A stretch of DNA of 48,036 nt, taken from positions 1 through 48,036 of the forward strand of contig JAJRQK010000071.1 of NCBI GenBank assembly GCA_024280295.1, written 5' to 3'. Under the pieces are notes generated by a model. The model saw only the letters and a list, made by a program, of their open reading frames with translations. It ran no database searches and was not told where the DNA came from. The position numbers and the translations under genes were made by a program. This stretch comes from Bacteroidota bacterium (GTDB taxonomy: Bacteria; Bacteroidota; Bacteroidia; Flavobacteriales_D; Crocinitomicaceae). This document shows, in pieces, positions 34,804 through 43,517 of this stretch; position 1 is the stretch's first letter, and the number at the start of each line of letters is the position of its first letter.

Positions 34804-35427
34804 CTACCACTTCTTTTTCAGTCGCTTCTCTAATTTTTTTCTAAAGCGTTTCAAAACTCCTCCACGATCAGCGATATTACCGCATTTAATGATTTCTGCA
34901 TGAACACACTTTCCGTCTCGGAAGAATTTTACTTGAAAACTTACAGAAACAGCATTCAAGCGGTAAAGGTCAAAGAATGTTGCCTGTTCAAGTGACTTTT
35001 CAAAGTCATCATCAAGGTTTCCTGGCTTATAGTTTTTGTCAAACCCTCGTATTGAAACGAGCATATATGTATCAAACCCTTCTGCTTTCAACTTTGTTTG
35101 AATCGAGTCTGATGCGATCTCTCTAGAATCGCTCCCCAATTTCAAAAGGTTCAAAGAAGGTGTTGTTTTTACTTTGTATTGACGTAAAAGATCTGTCGTT
35201 GCAATTTCTACAGAATAACGATCATCGGGGTTGTCCATCTGACCAATAACTACAGCGTTTGTCAGTTTAATTCTTGTTTTTATCTTCTTAGTTTTTTTCT
35301 TTTTTTCTTTTTTGGGCTTCTTCTCCTTTTTTGCCTTCGTTTCGGTAGGCGTTACAGATGTTCCGTCTTCTTGTGAAAACGAAATGACACCAATAAATAC
35401 GAATGATAATATGATTAGTAATTTCAT
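34804..35427 (-). CDS. Secreted Lys-rich protein, unknown function
   Basis: The 207-residue product has a signal peptide (LLIILSFVFIGVISFSQ) followed by a long Lys-rich linker (about 30-55, KKEKKPKKEKKKKTKKIKT). The compact domain after it has NAVVIGQMDNPDDRYSVEI, then FDTYMLVSIRGFDKNYKPG and VSFQVKFFRDGKCVHAEII, and a basic C-terminus. I do not recognise a named family. It starts one base after metF ends, so it is co-transcribed, but a functional link is not obvious. Confidence 0.7.
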   Translation of the reverse strand: MKLLIILSFVFIGVISFSQEDGTSVTPTETKAKKEKKPKKEKKKKTKKIKTRIKLTNAVVIGQMDNPDDRYSVEIATTDLLRQYKVKTTPSLNLLKLGSDSREIASDSIQTKLKAEGFDTYMLVSIRGFDKNYKPGNLDDDFEKSLEQATFFDLYRLNAVSVSFQVKFFRDGKCVHAEIIKCGNIADRGGVLKRFRKKLEKRLKKKW

Positions 35428-35428
35428 C

Positions 35429-36379
35429 TTAGAATATTTCTTTAGCTATAGATTTAACGGAACTTGAGTTTGACATCGTATAATAGTGGATGCATGGAAC
35501 GTTGGCCGCTTTCAACTCTTTTGACTGGTGAATTCCCCATTCAATTCCAACCGCTGCTACTTCAGCGCTATTTTTACACTTTAACAAGTCTTTAGAAAGC
35601 TCCTCTGGGTAATCAATGTGAAAGAACTTAGGCAAAAATGAAATGTGATTCATTGATTTGATTGGTTTCAGACCTGGAATAATTGGAACGGTAATTCCAA
35701 TTGCTCGACATGCTTTTACAAACTCGAAATATTTCGAATTGTCGAAAAACATTTGGGTCACAATATATTCTGCCCCAGCATCAACCTTTGCCTTTAAATA
35801 GTGAAGATCAGTGGATAAATTCATCGCTTCGAAATGCTTTTCAGGGTAACCTGCTGCACCGATACAAAAATTGGTTGGTGCCAACTGAATGTCATCCATT
35901 TGGTAAGTGCCACTATTCATTTCTGATACTTGCCCGATCAAATCAACGGCGAATTCATGTCCATCTTTATGCGGTCTGAAGTTTGATTCTGTTTTAATTG
36001 AATCACCTCGAAGTGCTAAAACATTATCAATTCCTAAGAACTGAAGATCGATGAGTGCGTTTTCTGTCTCTTCTCTGCTAAATCCACCACATATTAAATG
36101 AGGCACGGCATCAACTTGGTATTTATTCATAATTGCAGCACAAATCCCAACTGTTCCAGGACGTTTACGAATCGCAATTTTCTCTAATAGCCCATTCTCT
36201 CGTTCTTTGTAAACATACTCCTCACGATGGTAGGTTACATTGACAAATTTGGGCTTAAATTCCATGAGTGGATCTATTCCTTCAAAGATTGACTGGACGT
36301 TTTTTCCTTTCAGAGGAGGAAGAATTTCAAACGAAAAAAGCGTGCCTTTTGCGTTATTTATGTGATCGGTAACTTTCAT
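35429..36379 (-). CDS. metF: Methylenetetrahydrofolate reductase
   Basis: The 316-residue cytoplasmic flavoenzyme reduces 5,10-methylene-THF to 5-methyl-THF for methionine synthesis. The TIM-barrel start FSFEILPPLKG carries the catalytic Glu, and VTYHREE, VPHLICGGFSREE, NVLALRGDS and YIVTQMFFDN follow in the usual order. Length and motifs match bacterial MetF. It precedes a secreted protein gene by one base. A -7 box lies 21 bases before the start. Confidence 0.97.
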   Translation of the reverse strand: MKVTDHINNAKGTLFSFEILPPLKGKNVQSIFEGIDPLMEFKPKFVNVTYHREEYVYKERENGLLEKIAIRKRPGTVGICAAIMNKYQVDAVPHLICGGFSREETENALIDLQFLGIDNVLALRGDSIKTESNFRPHKDGHEFAVDLIGQVSEMNSGTYQMDDIQLAPTNFCIGAAGYPEKHFEAMNLSTDLHYLKAKVDAGAEYIVTQMFFDNSKYFEFVKACRAIGITVPIIPGLKPIKSMNHISFLPKFFHIDYPEELSKDLLKCKNSAEVAAVGIEWGIHQSKELKAANVPCIHYYTMSNSSSVKSIAKEIF

Positions 36380-36399
36380 GTTTTATTCTCGGTAGACTC

Positions 36400-36407
36400 C
36401 AAAGATA
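36400..36407 (-). promoter_or_regulatory. -7 promoter box before metF
   Basis: The minus strand reads TATCTTTG (TAnnTTTG match), 20 bases before the ATG at 36379. No TTTG is seen at -33. Confidence 0.4.
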
Positions 36408-36475
36408 ATCTTAATTGTAGAATATAGGTGGGTCGATGCTTAGTTATTAAGGTGATTATTAGCGTTAAAAACACT

Positions 36476-36508
36476 TAAGAATTCAACCAAAATAGTGGTT
36501 GATTCTTA
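36476..36508 (-). terminator. Possible terminator after ispD
   Basis: Arms 36476-36489 and 36496-36508 pair over 13 bases with one bulged T and a six-base loop. Going on in the minus direction there is a short T run after a gap of about seven bases. The position, 42 bases beyond the ispD stop, fits a terminator, but the T run is displaced. Confidence 0.45.
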
Positions 36509-36549
36509 TATGCTCTATGAACAGCATTAGTATAGGTGAAGATGGTTTT

Positions 36550-37212
36550 TCACTTCAAAAACATTCCAGCATATTTTAGATCTGATTGCGTGGTAATTTT
36601 TATATTCTCAATATTTCCTTCTACAGTTTCAATTGCATGTCCAGACTTCTCTACCAAACTAGCATCATCCGTAATTTCTGAATGAAATTCTTGTGCGTAC
36701 GCTTTTAAGATAACTTCCCGTTGAAAACACTGAGGGGTTTGCACAAGGCGAAAATTGGCTCTGTCTACTGCTTTTGAAGTGTCACCATCAATTTGCCGAA
36801 TAGACTCTGCAATGGAAACCATAGGCACAGCAGCTCCTTTTTCATGGGCAGCGCGGAGACATGCTTTTATGGTTTCATGATTTACAAGTGGGCGAACACC
36901 ATCATGAACTGCAATAATATCACCTGTGCAACATTCAAGTGCATTTTTAATCGAATTATAGCGCTCTTTCCCTCCTTCGACGATTCGATGCGGGATGTGA
37001 AAATCGTATTCCGACATTATTGTTTCCCAGTGTGTAAACCAATCCTTAGGTAGCGTAAGTATGATTTCCATTTTTGGATCAAACTGATAGAATTGCTCCA
37101 TGGTGTACATAAGTACTGGCTTTTCATGGATGAGCATAAATTGTTTAGGCAAGGACGACTGCATTCGACGACCCATTCCAGCTGCGGTTAGAATTACTGA
37201 TGTTTTACCCAT
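36550..37212 (-). CDS. ispD: 2-C-methyl-D-erythritol 4-phosphate cytidylyltransferase
   Basis: The 220-residue enzyme transfers CMP to MEP in the non-mevalonate isoprenoid pathway. The nucleotide-binding start LTAAGMGRRMQSSLPKQF is diagnostic. VAVHDGVRPLV and KGAAVPMVSIAESIRQID follow, then VQTPQCF and ITDDASLVEKSG. The length is normal. The upstream gene on the same strand is about 100 bases away with its own terminator between, so ispD is probably transcribed alone. Confidence 0.96.
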   Translation of the reverse strand: MGKTSVILTAAGMGRRMQSSLPKQFMLIHEKPVLMYTMEQFYQFDPKMEIILTLPKDWFTHWETIMSEYDFHIPHRIVEGGKERYNSIKNALECCTGDIIAVHDGVRPLVNHETIKACLRAAHEKGAAVPMVSIAESIRQIDGDTSKAVDRANFRLVQTPQCFQREVILKAYAQEFHSEITDDASLVEKSGHAIETVEGNIENIKITTQSDLKYAGMFLK

Positions 37213-37237
37213 AGTTAATGATCAAAATTCAAGGTAC

Positions 37238-37278
37238 AAAAAAAGGTCATTCAATTCCATTAATTGGAAGAGTGACCT
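37238..37278 (-). terminator. Terminator of the small membrane protein gene
   Basis: AGGTCA at 37244-37249 pairs with TGACCT at 37273-37278 and the stem extends three further pairs inward, above which CAATT/AATTG forms a second hairpin. On the minus strand a T run (the A residues at 37238-37244) follows. Confidence 0.7.
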
Positions 37279-37310
37279 CTGTATTTCATTATACAATTTG
37301 AGTGAAGTTA

Positions 37311-37484
37311 TTACTTAAGCTCTTCTTTGTTGTATTTGTTTTGAAGATTCAGCCAATAAAAAAGACCTACAAAGCCAAGTACAATGCATGTATAATTGAA
37401 AACATTACCAATGTTGTCATACATAGCACCTAATAACCATTGTGAAAAATCTCCAATTCCCCAAAAAATATCAAATGAATTCAT
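37311..37484 (-). CDS. Small single-span membrane protein, DUF6341-like
   Basis: The ATG at 37484 gives 57 residues starting MNSFDIFWGIGDFSQWLLG; a longer frame to 37517 adds 11 residues with no support. One membrane span (about 30-48, FNYTCIVLGFVGLFYWLNLQ) is followed by a charged tail (NKYNKEELK). The layout of an N-terminal amphipathic part, one span and a short tail matches the DUF6341 family of Flavobacteriia. The function is unknown. It has its own terminator. Confidence 0.65.
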   Translation of the reverse strand: MNSFDIFWGIGDFSQWLLGAMYDNIGNVFNYTCIVLGFVGLFYWLNLQNKYNKEELK

Positions 37485-37605
37485 GTCTTCCTGTTTTGTT
37501 ATCACAAAGAAAACCATTTTTTTGAAATTCCAAGGTGTTTCAACCTACTTTTAGAATGAATCTACTGGATAGGGGTGAAAAGTGCTTGAAAAATGGAGTG
37601 ATATT

Positions 37606-38385
37606 CTATACTCCCATTACTTTCTCAACCAACAGGGTCAATTCAATGAATTGCTCAACGGATAAAACCTCTGGGCGAAGTGCCAAGTATTCATGTTCTA
37701 ACCCTTTTCCTTTAATCAATGCTTTGATAGAATTACGGATGGTTTTTCGTCGCTGATTAAATGCCATTTTTACAACTTGGGTAAATAATGCTTCATCGCA
37801 AGGAAGTGTATCACGATTGTTTCTAGTCAATCGAATCACCCCTGATTTCACCTTTGGTGGTGGATCAAACACGTGTTCATCAACGGTAAAACAATATTCA
37901 ATGTCATAATAAGTCTGAAGAAGCACCGAAATAATTCCATAACGCTTTGTTCCTGGTTTCTCAGCTATTCTTTCCGCCACTTCTTTTTGAAACATTCCCA
38001 TGACTTCCGGAATCTGATTTCGGTATTTTAAGCACTTAAACAGTATCTGAGAGGATATATTGTAAGGGAAATTCCCAACTACTGCGAAAGGTTCGTCTCC
38101 CATCCAATTTTCCAGAGGGGTTCGTAGAAAGTCTGCTTCAAAAATTTTACCTTCAAGTGACTTAAAATTCTTCTTTAGAAATGCAATGCTCTCAGTGTCG
38201 ATCTCCATTACCGAAACATCTAAATTTTGCTCAATAAGGTAAGTGGTGAGCGCGCCCATTCCTGGACCAACCTCTAATACACGCTCACAACCGCGATGTT
38301 TTGTGCATTGCTTGGCAATTTTTTCACAAACATTCTTATCAGTTAGGAAATGCTGTCCAAGGTGTTTTTTAGGTTTGACACTCAT
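37606..38385 (-). CDS. rsmA: 16S rRNA dimethyladenosine transferase
   Basis: The 259-residue enzyme (also called KsgA) dimethylates two adjacent adenosines near the 3' end of 16S rRNA, a late step in small-subunit assembly. Motifs are intact: KKHLGQHFLTD, SAM-binding LEVGPGMGALT, the acidic MEIDTES, catalytic GNFPYNISS and the C-terminal FNQRRKTIRNSIKAL. Its start overlaps the end of the DUF4286 gene by four bases, so the two are co-translated. Confidence 0.97.
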   Translation of the reverse strand: MSVKPKKHLGQHFLTDKNVCEKIAKQCTKHRGCERVLEVGPGMGALTTYLIEQNLDVSVMEIDTESIAFLKKNFKSLEGKIFEADFLRTPLENWMGDEPFAVVGNFPYNISSQILFKCLKYRNQIPEVMGMFQKEVAERIAEKPGTKRYGIISVLLQTYYDIEYCFTVDEHVFDPPPKVKSGVIRLTRNNRDTLPCDEALFTQVVKMAFNQRRKTIRNSIKALIKGKGLEHEYLALRPEVLSVEQFIELTLLVEKVMGV

Positions 38386-38696
38386 CGTTTGAACTCATCT
38401 ATAATGGTTAGCATTGTTCGAAACGCAGCAAATTTACCCGAAAACTTAGTCGTATGTTCTTCTTGTAATTTCGAAGCATGTTCAGTTTGATAATGGTCAA
38501 ACAACTCCTGTGTTTTGGCAACATAAGAAATCGCAAACGTTAAGCCTCCCTCTTCTTCACCATGTACTCTTGAAATTCTACTTTCAATGAAGCAACCTGT
38601 TTCCATTACATCAGGGATATGAGTAGACCGCATCCAGTCCAACCAATCTTGATGGACATTTGGATCAATGCTTACGGTGACATTATATAAAATCAT
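38382..38696 (-). CDS. DUF4286-family protein
   Basis: The 104-residue cytoplasmic product has the DUF4286 pattern: MILYNVTVSIDPNVHQDWLD, then WMRSTHIPDVMETGCF and DHYQTEHASKLQEEH. It resembles a ferredoxin-like dimeric barrel fold. The function is unknown, but the family is often next to ksgA in Bacteroidota, as here, where the genes overlap by four bases. A -7 box directly precedes the start codon. Confidence 0.88.
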   Translation of the reverse strand: MILYNVTVSIDPNVHQDWLDWMRSTHIPDVMETGCFIESRISRVHGEEEGGLTFAISYVAKTQELFDHYQTEHASKLQEEHTTKFSGKFAAFRTMLTIIDEFKR

Positions 38697-38700
38697 AGCA

Positions 38701-38708
38701 CAAAGTTA
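38701..38708 (-). promoter_or_regulatory. -7 promoter box abutting the DUF4286 start
   Basis: The minus strand reads TAACTTTG, an exact TAnnTTTG match, only four bases before the ATG at 38696. Transcription starting about seven bases downstream would give a leaderless mRNA. Confidence 0.4.
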
Positions 38709-38831
38709 GGTAAAATTGATAGTGTTTGAACAGACGATTCATGTTTGTTAATCGGTATAAAGAATACTGGTGGGCTTACTTCTTAGCCGATGAAATTACA
38801 GATGAAGTGCAAATAGGTTGATTCAATCGGC

Positions 38832-38839
38832 TAATTTTG
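38832..38839 (+). promoter_or_regulatory. -7 promoter box before the haloperoxidase-like gene
   Basis: TAATTTTG matches TAnnTTTG and ends 17 bases before the ATG at 38857. No -33 element at normal spacing. Confidence 0.4.
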
Positions 38840-38856
38840 ATACTTTTAAGAATCAA

Positions 38857-40194
38857 ATGAAGCGATTAACTATGTTGAGATTGGTGTCTTTCTTTTATCT
38901 ACTCCTGATCGTGTTTACAGCACAAAGTGAGGAAATAAAGGGTTCAAAAAAAAGTCAAAAACGGTGTTTAAGCGTTCACAATGAGTGGATGGGATTGATT
39001 ATCGAACTGACTAAAAACACTCCTGGTTATACAGCTCCTGTTGCAGCGAGGACATTTAATTATATTTCACTTGGAATGTATGAGTCGTCTATTACTGTGT
39101 TGCCCAATAATCGATCCTTAAAAGGACAACTACAGAATTTTTCGATGACCATCAATGCTAATCAATCAAGCTTTGATCCAGTTCTTTATTGCAATCAAGT
39201 GGATTATCTGTTGGTTATTTATTTCTTCGAAAACATGCCTCCATCTTATTCACAAAAAGTAGAAGAGCTGCATACTACACTAATTAAATCTCATTCGAAA
39301 TGCTTTAATTTAATTCAAAGGGAATCTGAACGTATGGCTCGATCTCTAGTTGAAGACATTCTTAATTTATCAAATAAAGATGGTGCTGGTGAGGCTTGGA
39401 ATTCTAACTTTCCGCCAGAATACCTTCCTCCTGTCTGTGATTCTTGCTGGGTGAAGACATCTCCAGGATATCTTTCAGCCCTACAACCTTACTGGGGTTA
39501 CAATTCATTGATGTACTCTGACAATTCAACAATCTGCACAGATATTCCATTCTTACCATTCTCAACTGATAGTACTTCGAAGTTCTATCATGAAGCTAAA
39601 ATGATCCATGATTCATATCTTTTAATAGACCATGCTAAAATAGATATCGCAAAATATTGGGATGACAGCCCAGGTGTATCCGGTACTCCAGTAGGTCATC
39701 TGTATTCGATTGCGATGGACAATTTATCAACTAATAAGGCAGGCCTACAAAAGTCAATAGAACTGTATGTGTTACTTGGGGTAGCACTTAATGATGCCGT
39801 TATTGAAAGCTGGAAACTTAAGTATAGATTCAATTTAATTCGCCCAATCACCTACATTCAAAAACATATTTCACCACGTTTTAGCACTGCAATTGCAACA
39901 CCCCCCTTTCCAGAATTCCCTTCTGGACATTCATTTCAAGCTGGGGCAGGGTCTGAAGTTCTCAACTTTATTCTTGGTAAAGAAAGTTCATTCACAGATG
40001 AAACCAATGTAAATAGAGTCGACATAAATGGGAGAGCAAGAACTTTTAGAAATTTTGATGCGATGGCAGAAGAAATGTCACTATCCCGTTTCTACGGTGG
40101 AATCCATTACATGAACACACTGGATGTTAGTTTAGAATATGGAAGAAAGATAGGAATGAATACTGTAATGAACATCAAACTGAGATTAGAATGA
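38857..40194 (+). CDS. Vanadium-dependent haloperoxidase/PAP2-related protein, exported
   Basis: The ATG at 38857 (not the TTG at 38818) gives 445 residues with a signal peptide (MLRLVSFFYLLLIVFTAQS). The three vanadate/phosphate-binding motifs are visible: KYRFNLIRP (322-330), PSGH (355-358) and SRFYGGIHYMNTLD (from Ser410, with axial His417). Proteins of this group are either haloperoxidases or acid phosphatases; sequence alone does not decide. It overlaps the next gene by four bases and is probably secreted to the periplasm with it. Confidence 0.85.
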   Translation: MKRLTMLRLVSFFYLLLIVFTAQSEEIKGSKKSQKRCLSVHNEWMGLIIELTKNTPGYTAPVAARTFNYISLGMYESSITVLPNNRSLKGQLQNFSMTINANQSSFDPVLYCNQVDYLLVIYFFENMPPSYSQKVEELHTTLIKSHSKCFNLIQRESERMARSLVEDILNLSNKDGAGEAWNSNFPPEYLPPVCDSCWVKTSPGYLSALQPYWGYNSLMYSDNSTICTDIPFLPFSTDSTSKFYHEAKMIHDSYLLIDHAKIDIAKYWDDSPGVSGTPVGHLYSIAMDNLSTNKAGLQKSIELYVLLGVALNDAVIESWKLKYRFNLIRPITYIQKHISPRFSTAIATPPFPEFPSGHSFQAGAGSEVLNFILGKESSFTDETNVNRVDINGRARTFRNFDAMAEEMSLSRFYGGIHYMNTLDVSLEYGRKIGMNTVMNIKLRLE

Positions 40195-41813
40195 GAGTAA
40201 CCCTTCTAATGTTTTACCTTTTTATAGGGCTCCGTTCTTCAGCACAATTATTCACTGAAGTCAGTCGTGATGTTGGTATTACATTCGAATATGAAGGTTT
40301 AGATGGGCAAGAAGTTGGAGCAGGAGTTACGGTTCTTGATGTAAATAATGATGGGTGGGATGACATTTTTCAAGCAGGAGGGATTTTTCCATCTAAATTA
40401 TGGTTGAATAATAAAGGTGTTTTTATTGATGTAACCGAAAAATTTGGGGTTAACCTAATTGACACCTTATTTGTTCAAGGCGCTTATGCTGGTGATTTTG
40501 ACAATGATGGGTACGAAGACCTATTTATTGCGAACATGGCAATTCCTGCTCATCGAGGAGATAATTCTCCACCAATTTTACTTAAAAATGTAAAAGGCAA
40601 GCGATTTGTCCCCGTTTTACAAGAAAGCTTTTCTGAATTGGGTCATTACCCAGGAGCATCATGGGGTGACATCAATAATGATGGTTATATAGACCTATTT
40701 GTAATCAACTATGTGAAGGAGATGGAAAACGGATTTGATAGCTTGGGTAAACCTAACACTTACCTTCCTCAGTGCCTTCCAAATCAATTGTTCTTGAATG
40801 ATCGAGGAGAGTCATTTAAAAATATTGCGGCTGAAATGAAACTTACTGATGAAGGGTGCGGATTAGCGGCATGCTTTACGGATTTTGATAACGATAATGA
40901 TGTTGACCTTATTTTACTAAATGATTTTGGGCAATTCAACCATCTTGGAAATCGAATTTATAGGAATGATTATCCTGAACTAAGTTTTACCGATGTTTCA
41001 AACAAGTTGGGGTTTTATGATGAATTTTATGGCATGGGGGTCGGTCCAGGTGATATAAATAATGACGGGGTGCTCGATTATTATTTGACAAATATTGGTC
41101 GAAACCGCATTTTTATTAATTCGATTGATACGATGACAGAAATTGCAAGATTCTTGGGCATCGACTTAACATATTCCATTGATCCAGTTATTGGAACAAG
41201 TTGGACTGGTATTTTCTTTGATGTTGACAATGATTGCGATCAAGACCTGTATGTTGCGAAAGGTTATTTAGAGTCACTTGAGAATAACGCAATCAAGGAT
41301 GAAAACGCATTATTTCTGAATGATGCGGCGGGACAATTCACGGATGCTTCAGAAAGCGCGGGATTAAATGATAGTCTTATTCATCGTGGTGCTGCGTTTC
41401 TTGATTTCGACCATGATGGCGATTTGGATATCGTTTCAGGAGTCATAAAAAGCAGAAGAAGTGAGTTCGCTAAAACAGACCAAAAAATCAAACTATATAG
41501 GAACAACTTGGAAAACGAAAACAATTGGATTGGTTTCAAATTAGTTGGTTCGGGTAACGTTAATCGTAGCTGTATTGGTTGTAGTATCACAATTTCTGAC
41601 CAGTCGGGAGGGCTTCAAATTAAAGAGGTAGATGGTGGGTCAGGTCACAGTTCTCAATCTACAAAGTTTCTCTATTTCGGATTAGGTAAGTCAAGCCTAG
41701 CAGAAAACATTATCATACAATGGCTTGGAAATGGTGAAATGAAAATTGATTCACTACCCGCAGGACATGTATATGAAGTTAACAGAAAAGGAAAGACTAA
41801 AATACTATACTAA
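40191..41813 (+). CDS. FG-GAP/VCBS repeat protein with ASPIC/UnbV domain
   Basis: The 540-residue product has a signal peptide (VTLLMFYLFIGLRSSAQ) and about seven calcium-binding repeats of the form DVNNDGWDDIF, DFDNDGYEDLF and DFDHDGDLDIV, making a beta-propeller like CRTAC1. The C-terminal ASPIC/UnbV domain (about 440-530) begins NWIGFKLVGSGN and includes the EVDGGSGHSSQST block. There is no T9SS sorting domain. The four-base overlap with the haloperoxidase-like gene suggests one functional unit; a joint role is inferred from that pairing. Confidence 0.88.
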   Translation: MRVTLLMFYLFIGLRSSAQLFTEVSRDVGITFEYEGLDGQEVGAGVTVLDVNNDGWDDIFQAGGIFPSKLWLNNKGVFIDVTEKFGVNLIDTLFVQGAYAGDFDNDGYEDLFIANMAIPAHRGDNSPPILLKNVKGKRFVPVLQESFSELGHYPGASWGDINNDGYIDLFVINYVKEMENGFDSLGKPNTYLPQCLPNQLFLNDRGESFKNIAAEMKLTDEGCGLAACFTDFDNDNDVDLILLNDFGQFNHLGNRIYRNDYPELSFTDVSNKLGFYDEFYGMGVGPGDINNDGVLDYYLTNIGRNRIFINSIDTMTEIARFLGIDLTYSIDPVIGTSWTGIFFDVDNDCDQDLYVAKGYLESLENNAIKDENALFLNDAAGQFTDASESAGLNDSLIHRGAAFLDFDHDGDLDIVSGVIKSRRSEFAKTDQKIKLYRNNLENENNWIGFKLVGSGNVNRSCIGCSITISDQSGGLQIKEVDGGSGHSSQSTKFLYFGLGKSSLAENIIIQWLGNGEMKIDSLPAGHVYEVNRKGKTKILY

Positions 41814-41830
41814 ACACTAAAATAATCATC

Positions 41831-43429
41831 TTAATATTCCTCCAATGCTTGATGAACATCAACAAGGTGTACAATTCCATTTCTCGAACCTTTCACGATA
41901 AACTTGGTCACACTAACCCTTGGATTCTGTAAGAGCGAAACTTCATTAATTGTTTCCGCATAATTTTCATCTGTTGAGCAAAAATGATAAGTGAACTTGC
42001 TGGAGGGTAAGTTTTCTGGTAAAGCTCCTTTAGGGGCTTCAAAAGCTTGATAGTCATTACCAACAACAATAAATAGTGTATTGAAAATGTCCATTTGGAA
42101 CTCCCCTGTCTTACCCGCCTTGATAATCATAGAATAAACGGAGCCATTTTGCATGTTTTCGGAGATGTAAAGAAGTACATCTAGGTCAGATTCATTCTTA
42201 ATCATTGCATCACAAACACCTGAATGAGTTTCTAAGCTTTTCACCCCTTTCACTCGTTTAAATTTCACTAAGTTATTTTTGGAAAGGCAAGTATTTTGAG
42301 GATAAATTTCCTTTTGTTCGGCGTCTAGGACTAGATCCTCATAAACACGCTCCATCGTTGGGTTTTCAAATTCCTTTCGAAATGTTAAGTCAGCACCCAT
42401 GTTATTGAATGGATTCATTGGATCAATCTCTATTGGGTTCAAATCAAACTTATGATCCATCTCTTGAAGCAGAGAGTCGATTCGTTTACGCTCATCCAGA
42501 GTAAATTCAGTAAAAGAACTGTTGTCAACGAAATCATCTGGTCCGGGTTCGCTAAAAGGTTGAAAGTAAAGTATCCAAAAAACAAAAGCCCCCGTTCCTA
42601 AAACAAATAAAAATGTGATGATCGATTTCCAACGGATAGGCGTTCTTCCTTTAGCATGATTTCGAACCTTTAAATTTCCCACATTTAAATCCCTTCGAAG
42701 ATCAATAATTTTATAGGCATGTTCATCATGAACTAACACATTCTCTATTCGCTTCAATACCCAATTTGCAAATCGTACTGTACATGCTTTGGAGCGAATA
42801 AAGTTTAATAGTTGGTCAATATAAGCTAGTTTTAGAGCATAAGACGCTCTTGATAAGTAGTTTACGCAACCAATGATTTCATCAGAGCAAAGTGGCTTTA
42901 CGTTGTCGATTAACACCTGTTCATCATCAGACCCACGTAGTTTTCTTTTAGCGTCTTTAATTCTATTCTCAATAGATGAGTACAGTTTTGATTCCACCAC
43001 AGCTCGATGATCTGTGTCCAGCAATTGAACATACGAAAAAGCATTTCTAAGGTCTGCATCATTTGTAATGTGGTAGTTGAGAAGAATCTTCGATAAACAG
43101 GGAGAAATGAATTTTTTGTACGCTTCTCCTAGGGTATGACTTAAGTGCTTAGGTTTGTCCTCAAAGATTGAAATTCCTTTCCCCAACAGAGTTACCATAA
43201 GGCCACCTTGTTGTTCAATCCACCCATAGAAAACTATGCTTGATGGGTCATTGAGTGTGTGTTGAAAATTAATGAACTCCTCTCTGGTAAATCCAGCTCT
43301 CTCGGCCGTTAATAACCCTCTTTCTTGCAGCCTCAATTTAAATGCTGAAATTCCTTTGTCAGAGATTAAATCAGCTTGATTTTCAAACAAATCCTTAGAA
43401 AAGGTAGATAGGGGGATATATTTCTGCAT
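41831..43429 (-). CDS. Single-pass membrane protein, unknown function
   Basis: The 532-residue product has no signal peptide. Residues 1-265 are soluble, helix-rich and basic, presumably cytoplasmic. One span lies at about 269-289 (ITFLFVLGTGAFVFWILYF). The C-terminal half is outside, with an acidic linker (PGPDDFVDNSSF) and a domain containing Cys residues in NTCLSKNNL, GVCDAMI and HFCSTDEN. I do not recognise a family. It converges on the FG-GAP gene with only 17 bases between stops and no terminator. Confidence 0.7.
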   Translation of the reverse strand: MQKYIPLSTFSKDLFENQADLISDKGISAFKLRLQERGLLTAERAGFTREEFINFQHTLNDPSSIVFYGWIEQQGGLMVTLLGKGISIFEDKPKHLSHTLGEAYKKFISPCLSKILLNYHITNDADLRNAFSYVQLLDTDHRAVVESKLYSSIENRIKDAKRKLRGSDDEQVLIDNVKPLCSDEIIGCVNYLSRASYALKLAYIDQLLNFIRSKACTVRFANWVLKRIENVLVHDEHAYKIIDLRRDLNVGNLKVRNHAKGRTPIRWKSIITFLFVLGTGAFVFWILYFQPFSEPGPDDFVDNSSFTEFTLDERKRIDSLLQEMDHKFDLNPIEIDPMNPFNNMGADLTFRKEFENPTMERVYEDLVLDAEQKEIYPQNTCLSKNNLVKFKRVKGVKSLETHSGVCDAMIKNESDLDVLLYISENMQNGSVYSMIIKAGKTGEFQMDIFNTLFIVVGNDYQAFEAPKGALPENLPSSKFTYHFCSTDENYAETINEVSLLQNPRVSVTKFIVKGSRNGIVHLVDVHQALEEY

Positions 43430-43517
43430 AAAGGGTGGATTTATGAACTAAAATTATGCTTTTTGCTTAGTTATTGGTAATTTGGTGACTAGAAATTCAA
43501 AATAATACTGTAATCGT

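Noticed and set aside
38818-38856. TTG start for the haloperoxidase-like gene
   Set aside because: It would place translated residues over the -7 box; the ATG at 38857 starts a signal peptide region.
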